In this document: piece by piece, positions 24,503 through 37,346 of the stretch
Layout of the letters: every line of letters starts with the position of its first letter
How positions within the stretch are numbered: the stretch's first letter is position 1
From: Dermanyssus gallinae
Taxonomy: Eukaryota; Arthropoda; Arachnida; Mesostigmata; Dermanyssidae
Direction of reading: 5' to 3'
DNA length: 64,000 nt
NCBI GenBank assembly: GCA_003439945.1
Contig: QVRM01004007.1
Coordinates: 1,731,501 to 1,795,500, forward strand
Program-made: the position numbers and the translations under genes
The notes under the pieces: generated by a model
Database searches by the model: none
What the model was told of the DNA's origin: nothing
Seen by the model: only the letters and a program-made list of their open reading frames with translations

Positions 24503-27500
24503 ATAGAGGGTGTAGAAACTCTGCAGTTTAACAAGACTCAGCTCCATAACGAATCTCTAAAAAATTCAAATCTAGCTTCATGCATGCGCTGTTCTTTTAT
24601 AACAGTCATGATCTACATAGTTCTTCATTTACACACCACAATTGCAGGTACAAGACTGCAGAAGGCGAGGACCCAGTTTTTGGGTGGGCAAGCTGCATAC
24701 CATTATCATCTAAAAAACCCCGTGGCGAACGGTCGCGTGAGGCGCGTATTTACGGAATCATTGGGCGAACATAAATAAAGCTCTGAACATCTTTTCTCCA
24801 CGCTCAATGTGCCGATTTGCTAGAAATGAATGAGTATTCACACCATTTTCATAGCAGCACCTTCTGTGTATGGTAGATTTAGTACAGCCAAGCCCGACAG
24901 ACTGCCTTCTTTAGACTGCAAGTTGGTCTTATTATGGTAGGAATTTATTTCGCCCATTGAAAATAAGTTCTCGGCGGAGTTGTTTACTTGTCCTCCGAGC
25001 CTATCTCCATAGTAGAGCCTATTTCCACATCTCCGTAGCAACAAAAAAAACTCTCTGATAAATTATAACCCTATTTACGCTCGCGATGATGATTCAAAAC
25101 CAAAATCTAGTTTATAGTATATATCTGGATTATATGCCTATACCGTTTTACCTCGTGATTTAGACATACCCAGTTTTATCGAACGATGCTCTCGTAAGGG
25201 CATTTTCGGCTTACTGCACGTCCGCTTCAGGTTTACGAACATTGGCCCAGAAGCATCCGCACAGTGCCATAAATAAAAACTATTTCCCAACAGAAGCACA
25301 AAATCGGAGCCCGAAGTGAGCACCCTATTTACGACAGCAAAGACGTAAACATGAGCAGCAGCATGGAAGACGTGGTGTATTGTTCGCTCTTGGCAGAAAA
25401 CATTGTACGAGGACATTGAAGACACGTACCTTCATTCACGTTTCGTGACAGCATTCCACATACTCGACAGTGATACACCAGACTTGTTTGATAAACTGCA
25501 GTTCTTTTCAATAATAGTCTTGCCAATTTCATATGGTACAAGCGCGAATGGCAGGCAGTAGTACCATCTTCCGAATGGAAAATGTCTCGCCTAAGATCGC
25601 TAACTTAAAATACAGACACAAAACAGTTTTGACTGTCACCTTGGTGCCAGCAATGATAATTGTTTGCTGGTAGTGGTATTAAACGTGCTCCGAAGTGCGC
25701 GCAGTGACGTAGATAACAACCGCTGTAGTGTATCAAGAGCAAGTCTGGTCTGATGTCGTAGCAGTGAAGAAATCAGTCAGTCTGTGGCTCGGCTAGTGGT
25801 AGGCTTATTAGGTCAAGGCTTTGCAAAAGTCAGTCGGAACTTTCTTTCACCGTTGACCGCCTGTCCCAATGCATCCGAGTAATTCTCCTTAGAAAATCAC
25901 TCATGCACAACATGAAATATGGCCATGTTTTGTTAGATGCCTGCCTTCATTCGGCCATCTGCTGATGTCTCTGTACGTATACGTATGTGGATGTTCCACG
26001 CTCAGGAGCAGCAGGAGGATATAGACATACAGAGGAAGCCAAGTTGTCGCCGCCATGCTAGACGTCACATTGCTGACGTAAATTGAGTCTCCCGAGAATC
26101 CTTTGCCGCACTGGGGAGAAAAATCTGAGGAATCCACAAGACAACGTCGTCCTGTAGTCCTGTCTTTCTAGCCTACGTGGAGCGCGATACCGAGATAGCG
26201 TTGCCTCTCTATTCGCGCTCAATAGGCCACTATGTGAGCCGACGCTAAGGCGTCTGTCTGCTCGACGGCCTGTAAGCATGCCTGCTGACTGCTGCAGGAA
26301 TTGACAGGATTCCAGCCCTTCAAACTGGGCTCAACTCGAGGTTCTTGCATCCGCTCTGGCCGACACTCACAAGCCACACTGTAGACGACATACTGCTGAA
26401 GAACGCACCATCTTCACTCATTCGCACGCGCTCTCTCTTTGACCTAACTGACCTTGCACGTGGATGATTGCTAGCTACAATAGGAAACCAAATATGTTTG
26501 TTGACCATCGTCTCTAGTGACGACGACGACGACGTCTTGTGAGCATCAGTGCATTGAAACAATGTCTTTGGTCGAGCAGCTCGAAAAGATTTATAAATAT
26601 ATCATTTTACACTTCCCTCAAATAGCGTATAGAGATAACGTACAGCTCATTGTAACGTACGTCAATCGAGTAAAACTAAATTGAGTAGTGGCTGTTTCAC
26701 TGTTGTAGTGTTAGTGTTTAAACTCAGTTAAAAATCATTATGTTAGAGCATCGTCATCATCATCATCATATAGTGCTTGAGTAGTTCATCTCTATGGACG
26801 CTTCGTGAGAGACAAATGTTCATTTCGAGCCTACGCCTGCGATGTAGGCCGTGATGATTATTATTACAGTTACTCGTATTGTCATTACTCTTATCATCAT
26901 CATCATCATCATCATCGGCATCATCAGCATCATCATCTTCATTATTCTTATTCGAAACGGACGAGGACCAAAAAAAGCTTTCGTTTCCGGGGTCTGCGCG
27001 CCCCGAATGTCTGTTATTGTCTGCATTCGGTGTCGCTCTCGTCGGCCTCAATGAATCCGGCCGCCCGCCCGGTTGGCTGGCAGGCTGCCTGCCTGGCTGG
27101 GGACTCGAGCGCACGAACCGCCGAACCAGTGAATGGCGGCGGCGGCGGCGGCGGTGGGCGAGGTGCAGAAGGGCATGGGTGTGTAGGAGAAATGGCCAAA
27201 AGCTGAGGGATACCGAGAGAGGGACGTAGATGGCCATTAAGCGTTAACTCTAAGGCCGAGCGGCGTCGGTCGTCTTCATCCCTCCCCCCCCCCCCCCCGC
27301 CCCCTACCCCCACTCCCCGCCGCCGCCCCTATTGAGAGCTGCTGAGTGCTACGCTGCTGCCGCTGCTGCTGCACCAGCAGCAGCACCCTCTACTACTGTT
27401 CGTACTACAACTACTACTACTACTACAACTACTCCAACTACAACAACGACGACGATTACCCTCACCCAGAGGCCGACGAAGAAGGGACCGACCGACCAGC

Positions 27501-30179
27501 CATCAGGCGGCAGAGCAGGCCCTCTCCCCCCTCTCCTTGGTCGGCCGAGAAGGAGAGTAGTAGTCGTAGTAGTCGTAGTCGTAGCAGCAGCAGCACGGAG
27601 AGCACGACAGCGACTTGTTGGAATGACTAAACCTCGCCTCGGGTTCGGGTGCCGAACTCGAACTCCAGCACGGTCGTCGTCGTCGTCGTCATCGTCGTAG
27701 TAGTAGTGCAGCCAACCCAAGGTGCTGGCTGGCTGGCTGGCCTACGGGGCGCCCACCATTGATTGGATGAACCCAACCCAGCAACAAAAACACACGTTAT
27801 TCGTTTAGTCATCGTATTGTTGTACGTTCGCCGCCGCTCTATGTGTTTCGTTCTTCGTTTTCGAAGCGTAACGATTCTCCGTGATATCCGTAAGCAGTTG
27901 TTCTTCTTGTTCTTCTTCATCGTCATCGTCACCGTCGTCCTCTTCTTTCCCTACCACTACCACCACTAAGGATACAACAACAGCGGTGTCCCGCCATCAA
28001 TTCGACGAATCTCGAGGACGACGATTCGTAACTGTGGGTGCACCGTGTGGTCGCAGTGTCCACGTTGTCACCAAGGATTACGTGCGGTGCCATCAGCTAC
28101 AACAACGAAACAGATTCGGGGTTTCCTCATTGTCGTCAACTGTGTCGTCTGCCTGCGGTGAAGCTTGGCTCGGGTCTCCGTGCGCGCGTGCTGTAATGTG
28201 CATCCAGCAGTGAGAGCATTATTGTGTGGAAGCTGCTGACACCGAACCAGCGCGACCACCGCGTGCGCGCAAATATGATTCTGCACTAGCTGGTCCACAG
28301 ATCTATAATGAAATCAGCAGAGAGACGTGGTAATAAATCAACCCCGGAATATGAGATTCGACCCGCTCCGTAACGTCTTTTTTGTTCAGGAGAATGACCC
28401 GTCACGCTGAAGTCGGCATATTGACAGGTTAAACGACCGGTACTGCTACACCAGACTTGACGCACAAATCGACTGGCTGTTTGAACAAAACAGGGATTCT
28501 TTAAAAGATGGGTGCAGCAAAAAAAGCGCTATAATGAGAGCTGCCAAAAAACACCCACCATCAAAACCGGGTAAGAAAAACCTCTTCGCAAGGAATATTC
28601 GACTGAAACGCGGAATACGTCAAAGATAACACACACACATATAGTTCGGTGTAATATAAAATTTCACGAATGGATTAGCAAAGTGGAATTATCTACACTT
28701 ATCTGAAAAAGAAGCTCGTTGATTGTCATCAGAACCTTAAGCAGTCGACGCACTTGGAAGTACAACAGAAACTGTCGCACGGAATAAACTGCAGGCGAGT
28801 GGATCCCTGTCGACTGGCAGACCAAGTTGGAACCAGTGAATTCTGCCGCCATGTCAACGAGACACCGGAATCTTCACATCAGTCCGGATGGAGCACGCTG
28901 GGACAGCAGCTCTCGAAGGGGCTCTACCGTCCTCCGCATATACGGCATTCACTGAACAACTCTCCTAGACCAGTGCACGTCTCCTTTTACGCCTCGTCCC
29001 CGGCCCTTTACCCCACTTCGTCCCGATTTTCGCACCCCACGCCATTCCCGCCGCGTGCCTATTGCTGGTCGGACCTGTGCAAAGAAGCAGACAGACCATC
29101 GCTGGCGATTCTGATATTCGATCGGTGCAGTGGTGAGTGGTGCTACCATTGATGCAGTGTCGTCGGACGACTGCATCACGGTATGGGTGAGGCAAACGTG
29201 GTTGGTCTGGTATGATATGGACTTTCGGGTCGGCCCACTTCTTGATGCCCCCGCAGCAGCAGCGGCGGCCTGAGATGGAACCTTGGCGTTCGAGGCCCGC
29301 GGCGATCGTCTTCGTAGGTACGTGTTGCTGCTATCCTGTTTTGCCAGTTGGGCCGCACGTTTCCCGCCGAACGGCCAATCGTGAACGACCGGAACGGGTA
29401 AAGAGCGCGACTTCCGGACTACCGTAACCTCAACTTGATGTTCCCCGCATGGACTTATCAGAAAGGCAATATTGAGAACGACCGTCCGTCGAAAACTTTG
29501 CCTCCCCTGCATTGCCACAAGCAAAGCAAGCACCCCCGTGTGCACCAACCGCCCCCAACCAACAACCCCCTCGAGTTTTTCAATGTGTCTGTCTGGACGT
29601 GGAACGCGCCGAGGAACACCCTGGAGCTACCTCATGTTCCCATCTCCCAAAATCAAAAGTTACTCAAACACCATGGTCACTAGGAATAGTAAGAGTACTA
29701 CTCTCTATAAAAGTCGAATGTTCACGTAATGTTTGAAAAGTTAGTGCTGTTGCTTTAGATTGGAAAATGTGAACATTGTGTCCATGCTTTATAGACTTTT
29801 CTCTAAAAACTGCCTGCATGCTCCGAAATCGTCATTTTGGCTTGGTCAGCAAAAAGTACTACTGTACTCCGGAAGGGCAAAACAACCCGTTATTAGATGT
29901 CGCACTCTAAATTGAATGGCGCCCGCAAGTACCGTGGGTGCCTTAACCGGACTTAGGAAGCGCAACCCACAAGAAATTGCAACCGACATGTATCTATAAC
30001 AGTGGGCACCGTATCAAAGTCAAATAATATGAAATGCCGGAAAACGCAGAAGACACCACAAAGAACTCAAGACAGACCTACTGCAAAGTGTCGATATAGC
30101 CTGCAAACGCGGACATTCGTCACAGATGCTGCATTATCAAAACAACACTTACTTCACCTAAAATGAAGTAAACGCCGCT
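24503..30179. other. scrt upstream region, no gene seen
   Basis: 24.5-25.9 kb is AT-rich; 25.9-29.6 kb is GC-rich with CAT, CTACTA, GTAGTC, CGTCGT and poly-C (27282-27298) runs; 29.7-30.2 kb is AT-rich and leads into exon 1. Promoter-proximal control elements of scrt probably lie here, but I can name no site. A minus-strand frame (about 25329-25541) has a CxxC-x12-CxxC pattern (CRVCGM ... CLQC) without family resemblance. Confidence 0.45.
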
Positions 30180-30186
30180 TATAAAG
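30180..30186 (+). promoter_or_regulatory. candidate TATA box upstream of scrt
   Basis: TATAAAG lies 115 bp before the scrt start codon. A TCATGA at 30210 falls about 30 bp downstream, where an initiator would be expected. If used, the 5' UTR would be about 90 nt and unspliced. One short match in an AT-containing region is weak, and an upstream noncoding exon cannot be excluded. Confidence 0.25.
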
Positions 30187-30300
30187 GTATTCGGTACAAG
30201 CGTACGAATCTCATGATCCGCTTCTCACAGCAACACAACGTTTAAAAACGTGATTACAACCAACGTTCCCGTCGATTGCACCACCCATTCAAGCAGCAAT

Positions 30301-30622
30301 ATGCCGCGATCGTTTCTTGTGAAGAAGATGAAATACGACCCTGAGTTGCACAGCGACAGACCGCGCTGGACCCTAGAAGAGCCACCATCAAGTCCTTCTG
30401 AGGCCGAAACTGCCCCTACCGGAAACCATAACGGCGTGACCCATATCCATGGTTCGCACCAGTTTTATCCAGCTGCGCCCGATAGCACCGCTTCGAGCAC
30501 GCTCGTAGCTGCTGGTGCTAACTCCACACCGGGTCACACTGCTACCCTCACCAGTCACCACGACAATGGCAACAGCACATCACCACTCCTCGTTTACTCA
30601 TCACAACTCGAAAAACTCGCAG
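30301..30622 (+). CDS. scrt: scrt exon 1: Scratch N-terminus with SNAG domain
   Basis: Encodes residues 1-107 and the first base of codon 108. The ATG at 30301 opens with MPRSFLVKK, a perfect SNAG repressor peptide. SNAG works only at the extreme N-terminus, which fixes this start; no in-frame ATG lies just upstream (the open frame reaches back only to a GTG at 30250). The rest is rich in Ser, Thr, Pro and His (for example EEPPSSPSEAE) with no other recognisable domain. The exon ends at 30622 in GCAG, followed by the donor GTAGGT. The leftover G (phase 1) combines with AC of exon 2 into an Asp codon, and the downstream frame is then open, which supports the join. A separate short SNAG exon before a long intron resembles vertebrate Scratch genes. 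Confidence 0.93.
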
Positions 30623-30855
30623 GTAGGTGTTTTTTTTTTGTTTGTTTATCGTAAAGAACCATACGGGTAGATGTCACGCTGTAGAACAGGTCAGTTATAC
30701 ATTAGAGGCGAAGCTACAGGTCAAAGCTTTAGGCTTCTCACGATATGTCAAAGTAGATAATAGAACATATCACAGTGGCCGGACATACCAGACACTAGGC
30801 GTTAAGATTGCCTTGTCTCTAATTATAGACCATCCCCTATCCGCTACAGGCTTAC

Positions 30856-30857
<2 letters not shown>

Positions 30858-30906
<49 letters not shown>
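30858..30906. repeat. (TA)n microsatellite in scrt intron 1
   Basis: 49 bp of TA dinucleotides, 236 bp after the exon 1 donor. Confidence 0.97.
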
Positions 30907-30911
<5 letters not shown>

Positions 30912-30927
30912 GTATATCTTAAATAGC

Positions 30928-31218
30928 TTATATTAGAGATGCATTAAGATATATTATACCGAAATAGCTAGTCCTGAGAAATCTCGAGCTGAATCCGGCA
31001 ACGTAATTGATGTTACCGAACTTCCTGCGGAGTGGTAGGTAATAGGGGTAATTTGCAAATTGCCTAAAGTAAACTTTAATTATACTCAGGTATTCTCCGT
31101 TAAGCCGTTCTGCTTCCTGGCATTGTTTCGATATGCATGCCCTGACTGAACGTTCGGCCCAGCTGGAAGCCCTGCCAAACAGCAGGTCTTCCACCTCGGT
31201 CTTCTTGTGGGCCATCAC
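30928..31218 (-). mobile_element. possible endonuclease N-terminal fragment of a non-LTR element
   Basis: A 96-codon minus-strand frame reads EDLLFGRASSW..., EYLSIIKVYFRQFANYPYYL, RRKFGNINYVAGFSSRFLRTSYFG. The spacing resembles the middle of LINE APE-like endonucleases (VxSVYF... then a GxDxNA..P.WG-like block), with the catalytic residues of that block not conserved. It might belong to the same family as the fragments at 8.1 and 13.6 kb. Evidence is pattern-level only. Confidence 0.3.
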
Positions 31219-31277
31219 AAATTACTTCTGGCCATCAGATTTTTAATAATTTTCATTGCGTTTTAAATCGTGATCAT

Positions 31278-31390
<113 letters not shown>

Positions 31391-32941
31391 TATGCTATAG
31401 ATGAATAGTAAAAAGTAGACACTGATCCCCGGCCGTCACGTTTGCAAACAGCCTGCCAAATGACTAAATGGAAGAAAATAAATACCATGCACGTCCTGAG
31501 GAGTGTTTGCTGTATTGCTACAATACAACCGGTATTAAAAACACGACATGCTCAGACAGTACAATATGGAAGTTTGGCCACTTGTCGGAAATTGTACGTG
31601 GATCTCGGGCGTTCGTCAGGCACGTGCCGTTGCTTGTCGATAAGCTGCTTTCTTGCATCTAGGAGCGCTTAGTCTCTGCCAAGTTCGCTACCATTATCGA
31701 AGCGTCGTAGCATTGGCAACCGCGCGCCATAAGGCAGCGTGAACGGGAGGCGAATCACGACGAGCCTCCGCAGGCACACTCAGGCTGAGACTCGACGACT
31801 GACTTCAATGAGACGTTAGTTACGTCGGTCACCGGCTACAAGAAGGTCGGAGGTGTCCGGAACTGTCTTCTACAGCCGCCCTCCCCGCAGCCCTTCTGGG
31901 CCAGCCCGGCAGATACCTATGAAACGCGTGGCGATGCCGGCGGGAATGTTGTAGCTGCAGCAGCGTTTAATAGTAGCAGACTAGGTGTCAGCGGCTAGGA
32001 ACCACGTTACGCACTATCCGCCCTTGTATCCGCCTATCCCGCCTATCTGTATGTCGAACTGCTGCGTGAGTCTGCCTGCAGACTTGAAAGCTGATATAAG
32101 GTGGCGGGCTGCCTGAGCTGAGCCGCGGCTCACACGGCCGAACGTGGGTTGATGTTTTGTTGTTGTTGTTGCTGCTGCTGTTGTTGTTGTTGTTGTTGTT
32201 GCTACCGCCGTCGCGTCGTATTTCGATATGTGCCAAAGCAAAAGGATATGCTTGCTTCTCAGCTATGCAAGAGAGAGAGAGAGAGAGAGAGAGGTGAACA
32301 GCGAGCGATGGAACGTGTCGGACGTGATGCGATCAACGAACGCCCAGGCCGCCGAGTCTTCCTTACTAGTGTGAGCGCAGTCTATCCACATAGCCACCCA
32401 TGACAACCACCAACCCACCCATTCCACCCACCATCCACCACCACCACCAACAAACTGCAGAAGAAGCAGCAGTAGCAGCAGCAGCAGCAACGACGCTATT
32501 AGCCGTCGTAGTATTCACAGGAGCAGTTGTACGAGTTGTTGTAGCACAACTGCTACAGACCATCATGTTGCTACAACTTCGATAATACTCACCACGGTAC
32601 AGCCAAGCAGACCAGTTAGGCAGCAGATCAGCTAACGCGCGCTGGCTCTAGAGTTTGGAGTTAGTATCTAGAACAGCACGCAGCCGTACAGGTGCTCGTG
32701 TCCAGGAATCTAGAGGCGGCAGCGGCATCGGCAAGCGTGTTGGTGGTGGTCGTGGCGGCAGCAGCAGGAGCAGCAGCAGCGGGCAACGCGACCCACTAAG
32801 CGCCCGGGTCGTTGGCAAACAACAAACAACCTGCGCTCGAATCGAGTTCAGATATGAGACGAGGCCAGCTACTAGTCCTCCTATCCCTGCCGTTCCTACG
32901 TAGCGCCTCAATCGTTTGCAGGACGGCTAAACACTTCTTGT

Positions 32942-33142
<201 letters not shown>

Positions 33143-33239
33143 TTATTGGCGATGGTGGTGTCGGGGCCGAACTTGTCCGTCCCGGCCTGCTGTATCTGTC
33201 TACCATCAATCTATCCATCTACCTCTCCAAAAACTTTCG

Positions 33240-33435
33240 CGGGCTGACTCTTAGCCAACATTTAACGTCCACGGAATTGTGTCCGCATTGCTTCGTAATG
33301 GTCGACGGACTTCAGAAATACAAATGAGCGGGGCGGAAACGAACGGCGGGGATCGAACCCGTGCACCTATGTGTTTCCGGCTCCAACTCGCAAGGCGCAC
33401 TCGAGTGCACCACGCACGCCACCACCGGGCTCGAC
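33240..33435 (-). mobile_element. tRNA-derived SINE, copy 4 (inside scrt intron 1)
   Basis: In reverse orientation: GTCGAGCCCGGTGGTGGCGTG at the right end, B box GGGTTCGATCCCC (reverse of about 33348-33361), and TTAAATGTTGGCTAAGAGTC with CAGCCCG at the left end (33240). The internal part between the tRNA-like head and the tail differs more from copies 2 and 3. It lies just downstream of the 200-bp (GTT)n tract. Confidence 0.82.
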
Positions 33436-33462
33436 AATTGACAAAAATCGACAACTCATCCA

Positions 33463-33493
<31 letters not shown>

Positions 33494-33818
33494 TGTGTGT
33501 AGACTAGCTGTGTATGTCGTTGTTATCTATCAATTAGCCAATAGATCAATTTATTATCCATTATCGTAACTTGCTCATGTGCATATTAGCGCAAAAGATA
33601 TTGCTCCAAGTTCTGATCTCAGCCAGCCCCGACAATAGGTGACGACACAATGGCAAAAGCAAGCAAGTGAGTGAGCGAGTGGGTGAGTGGGTGAAAGCCA
33701 GAGAGCGACATGCGGCACGCACTGTTGAGCAGCGGCGGCGGCGGCGGTAAAGCTCGTTGATGACGAAATGAACACAGAACAACACGGCCAGCCGCCGGCG
33801 TTGTCCAGGCTAGGCATC

Positions 33819-33882
33819 CTCGTCGTTGTCGTCGTCGTCGTTGTCGTCGTCGTTGTCGTCGTCAACGTCATTGTCTTCGTCG
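33819..33882. repeat. (GTC)n/(GTT)n tract
   Basis: Interspersed CGT/TGT trinucleotides, 64 bp, about 380 bp after SINE copy 4. Confidence 0.93.
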
Positions 33883-34499
33883 TTCACCGTTTAGACGTTA
33901 TTATAGGTTGCGGCTGTGCGCCTATCTGCATTCATGCCTGCCTGCCTAACGGCCTGACTGCCTGCAAGGCTAACAAAGTGTGAAATGTGCTCGATCGGTG
34001 TGCGAAGCGCCGCTGTTCTTCCTTCGTTCGCTTTCAACCACCGCACCTCACCACGGTGGTTGTAAGCACACCATCATCATAACCATCATCATCATCAACA
34101 TCAGTAGCAGCAGCAGCAGCATCGTCGCCGGATGCTACTGCTGCTGCTGATGCTAATGATGATGATGATGATGCTGCTGTTATCTATGTAGCGTAACTAC
34201 GCGTCGCTTCCATACACCCCTAAATAAATCAAAACATACTCAGTCCCACTCTTGCGAGGAAAAAAAAGGCAAGACCTGATAACGGCTGTTCGTGGTTGGA
34301 GCTTTAAAGTACGATATTTGCTGCTGCTGCTGTTGTTGTTATTTGGCCCCGGTGCCGCTTCTTCTAGTTAAATGTGTCGGCCAGAAGGCCCGATGCAACT
34401 ATGCGGCGGCACCTTCAACGACAAATGGAAGAATGCATCAAACTTGGCCGATTACCAGGAAGTCCACAGTCATACATATCATTTTTTTCCGCTGTCTTG

Positions 34500-34519
34500 C
34501 ACACACACACATATATACA

Positions 34520-34558
<39 letters not shown>
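34500..34558. repeat. (CA)n/(TA)n microsatellite
   Basis: A CA run passes into TA with a TTTA interruption. Confidence 0.95.
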
Positions 34559-34559
<1 letters not shown>

Positions 34560-35253
34560 CGTGTGTTTGTGTATCTGCGTGCTGTGTATAATAATAGCAA
34601 GCACCCAAGCACACAAGATAAAAGGGCAGTAGTATTCGTGGTGTCGTCTGGTGATGTCGGCTGGTGCGCTGCTGCTGTTGTTGTTGTTGTTGTCGTTGTT
34701 GTCTTTGCGATTTGGCTGGCTTGCCGACCCACCGTCCAACCAACCATCCACTCGGCCAGAGTAGTCAGTCTCAGTCTAACTCTGATGTCTCAGCCATTCG
34801 CCGTTAGGCGACTGCACGGGTAGACACCCAGACACCCGGGCTACACATACTTACTTACGCTCACTGAGTCATATATACACACACACACACACACAAATAC
34901 ATACATACATACGCACACCCACAATGACCCACACTCAGAGACAGACCGACCGACACACACATCTAGTCGGCCGGAGAGCAAAAGCCGGCTCGGGGTTCTC
35001 GGCGTCCCCACCGAGCTCGGGTCGGTGGTTCCCATCAATGTGTAGATCACCACTGCCACCACCACCACCATCACCACTGCCACGGCTGCTACCAACATTG
35101 CCGCGGCTGCTACTTCTTCAACTGCTTCGACTGCTGCTACCACGATTACGGCTACAGCTAAGACAACGGAGGGACGCTGCCGTAGCTAGTCGACTTGTGT
35201 CACGGCTTGTGGTAAACATAGAATTGTAGGAACATCAGCAAAAAGAGACCTCT

Positions 35254-35299
35254 GCCTACCTACCTACCTACCTACCTACCTATCTAGCTAGCTAGCTAA
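35254..35299. repeat. (CTAC)n then (TAGC)n tetranucleotide repeat
   Basis: CCTACCTACCTACC repeats followed by TAGCTAGCTAGCTA. Confidence 0.95.
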
Positions 35300-37307
35300 C
35301 AGACACAAACAAGCATAGACGCAGGCGCATCGAACGAAACACCAGGGAGGGACCAGGGTCAGCAACCACCACCACCACCATCATCTCATTCCTTAGTGAC
35401 GTTCCCAACCGCCGTAGCCCTTAGCGTCGTTGTCTTACCACAACAGCAGCAACAACAACAACAGCAGCGGCAACAACAACAGCAGCAGCAACAAAACAGC
35501 GGCAACGACGACAACGACAACAACAACAACAACAACAACAACAAAAACAACAAAAGAGGCGACATTGACAACGACAACCACGGTGAACGGGCGGAAAGAA
35601 GGCGGTCGACTGTTAGACCTTTGCTCTAGCTATTATGATCGAAACGAGGCAAGGTGAGGTATCGGCAGTCAGAGAGAGAGAGAGAGAGCGTGCTGGCTGG
35701 CAGCGCTACCGCCGGTTGCAGCAGCAACAGCAGCGGCGTGTTCCATTCGTAAAGCGGTGACGAACATCACACTATTCACTTTACTCCTGCACGCACATAC
35801 ATACATACATACACGCCATGCTGATTCCAGCCCTTCGACGACGACAGCCTCTAGGTAGAAAAACACACGCGCAGAGAACACTAAACACACCTTAGCTTGC
35901 CAGTTCGAGCGGCGGCGACGACACCTGAGCGAACGACTTCGCACGAGGTAAACGTTTGCAATCGTTCATACACACAGCCGGCCGATCGCTAAACAGGCGG
36001 ACGTTGTTTAACGGCGGCGGCCGCGGCAGCGGGGCAATGTGTAATTATCATGTCAACTCAGTCGTCATGCAACTGTCGTGCATAGGGCATAGACCTGTAG
36101 AGCCTCTGCGGTATACGTGTATATAGATACTAAATGCATACATACATGCATGCATACAACGTAGCTATTGTATACAGCTCACCGTCGCTCACCCCTTCAT
36201 TGTCACATAGCACAGTCAAACCGAACGCGAACAGCCACCGAACGACAAACATTGTGGGGGGCTGTTTGGTCGTCACTTACAGTCATTCCCCCTCCTAGCT
36301 AACAACCGATACGGCTTAGATGCAGTCGAACTGGAGCAGTCGAAACTAGTGTAACAGTCTAAAACCAGCAGAAGTGGTAGCAGCAACAACAACAATAGCA
36401 GAAACCTGCTTGCGTCGTTTTGCCAACATGCCAAAACAGCAGAATGTTATTGAATGATCTAATTAGTAGACTCGAACGCTTGCCGCCGCACCTATTGAGC
36501 TCAGTGGGTAGATGAGAGGAACGGTGCAAATGCAGTTCCTCAGAACGGCACCGGAAACAACAATAATACAACAACTGAGCGCAGATGCCTTACCGGTGTC
36601 AAAAGAAATTCCTTTGCGGAGTACATACATATACTGGAAGCTCAGTTTATGCTGTGCCTGTAGATAGGGTTCCTGTCATAAAATGTAGGCGCAAAAGCCC
36701 TCGAGACCTCCGGTAGCCGCCTTACGCAGCTGGTATTCGAATAAATGAGTAGTCGGGAGTGAGGAAACATGCGCAACAACATGCAGAGATGAGGCGCAAG
36801 GAGGTTAGGCAAATTATAGGAGACAACATTTTAAAAGAACCGTCAAGGCACGATCAAGTCAGAAAGCATATCCTATGCCCGTATCGGAGATCAAGTAATA
36901 CAAGCGAACGCGGGCATTCATCTTAATAATTTGAGGTCATCCAAAGTAGCAGAAAGGGGAAATGGGTTTGCAGAGGGGAGGATCAATTGTCAAGTGATCA
37001 GCGACTCGTCCTTGATAGGACACAGGGCACAATCGATCTCATGTCGAATTTCCCGGTTTACCTTGCTGCTGGCCATATACGTGTCCTTATTGTTGGCTTG
37101 TCAATCTATCAAACGTCAAGCGTTGCCATAAAACTTCTCTCGAAGCTCGCTGGGAGCAAGGGTTCTTTCTACCCGTCCGATGTATACATATATGTATAGA
37201 TATATAAAAATATATATATATATATATATACAACAAGACGACTGCACAGGTTCCGCCTGCGACCAACCGTTCCTTACCCTTTATTACACGAATAAAATAA
37301 CCTTCTA

Positions 37308-37346
<39 letters not shown>

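Noticed and set aside
25329..25541. Zinc-ribbon exon (CRVCGM ... CLQC, minus strand)
   Set aside because: A lone CxxC-x12-CxxC pattern in a short frame without flanking conservation, and no matching family; too easily chance.
28949..29548. 199-codon minus-strand frame upstream of scrt
   Set aside because: Arg/Ser/Pro-rich with no domain; another frame on the same strand and frames on the opposite strand are equally open.
30250..30300. Upstream extension of the scrt N-terminus
   Set aside because: The frame begins with GTG at 30250; SNAG must be N-terminal, so the ATG at 30301 is the start.
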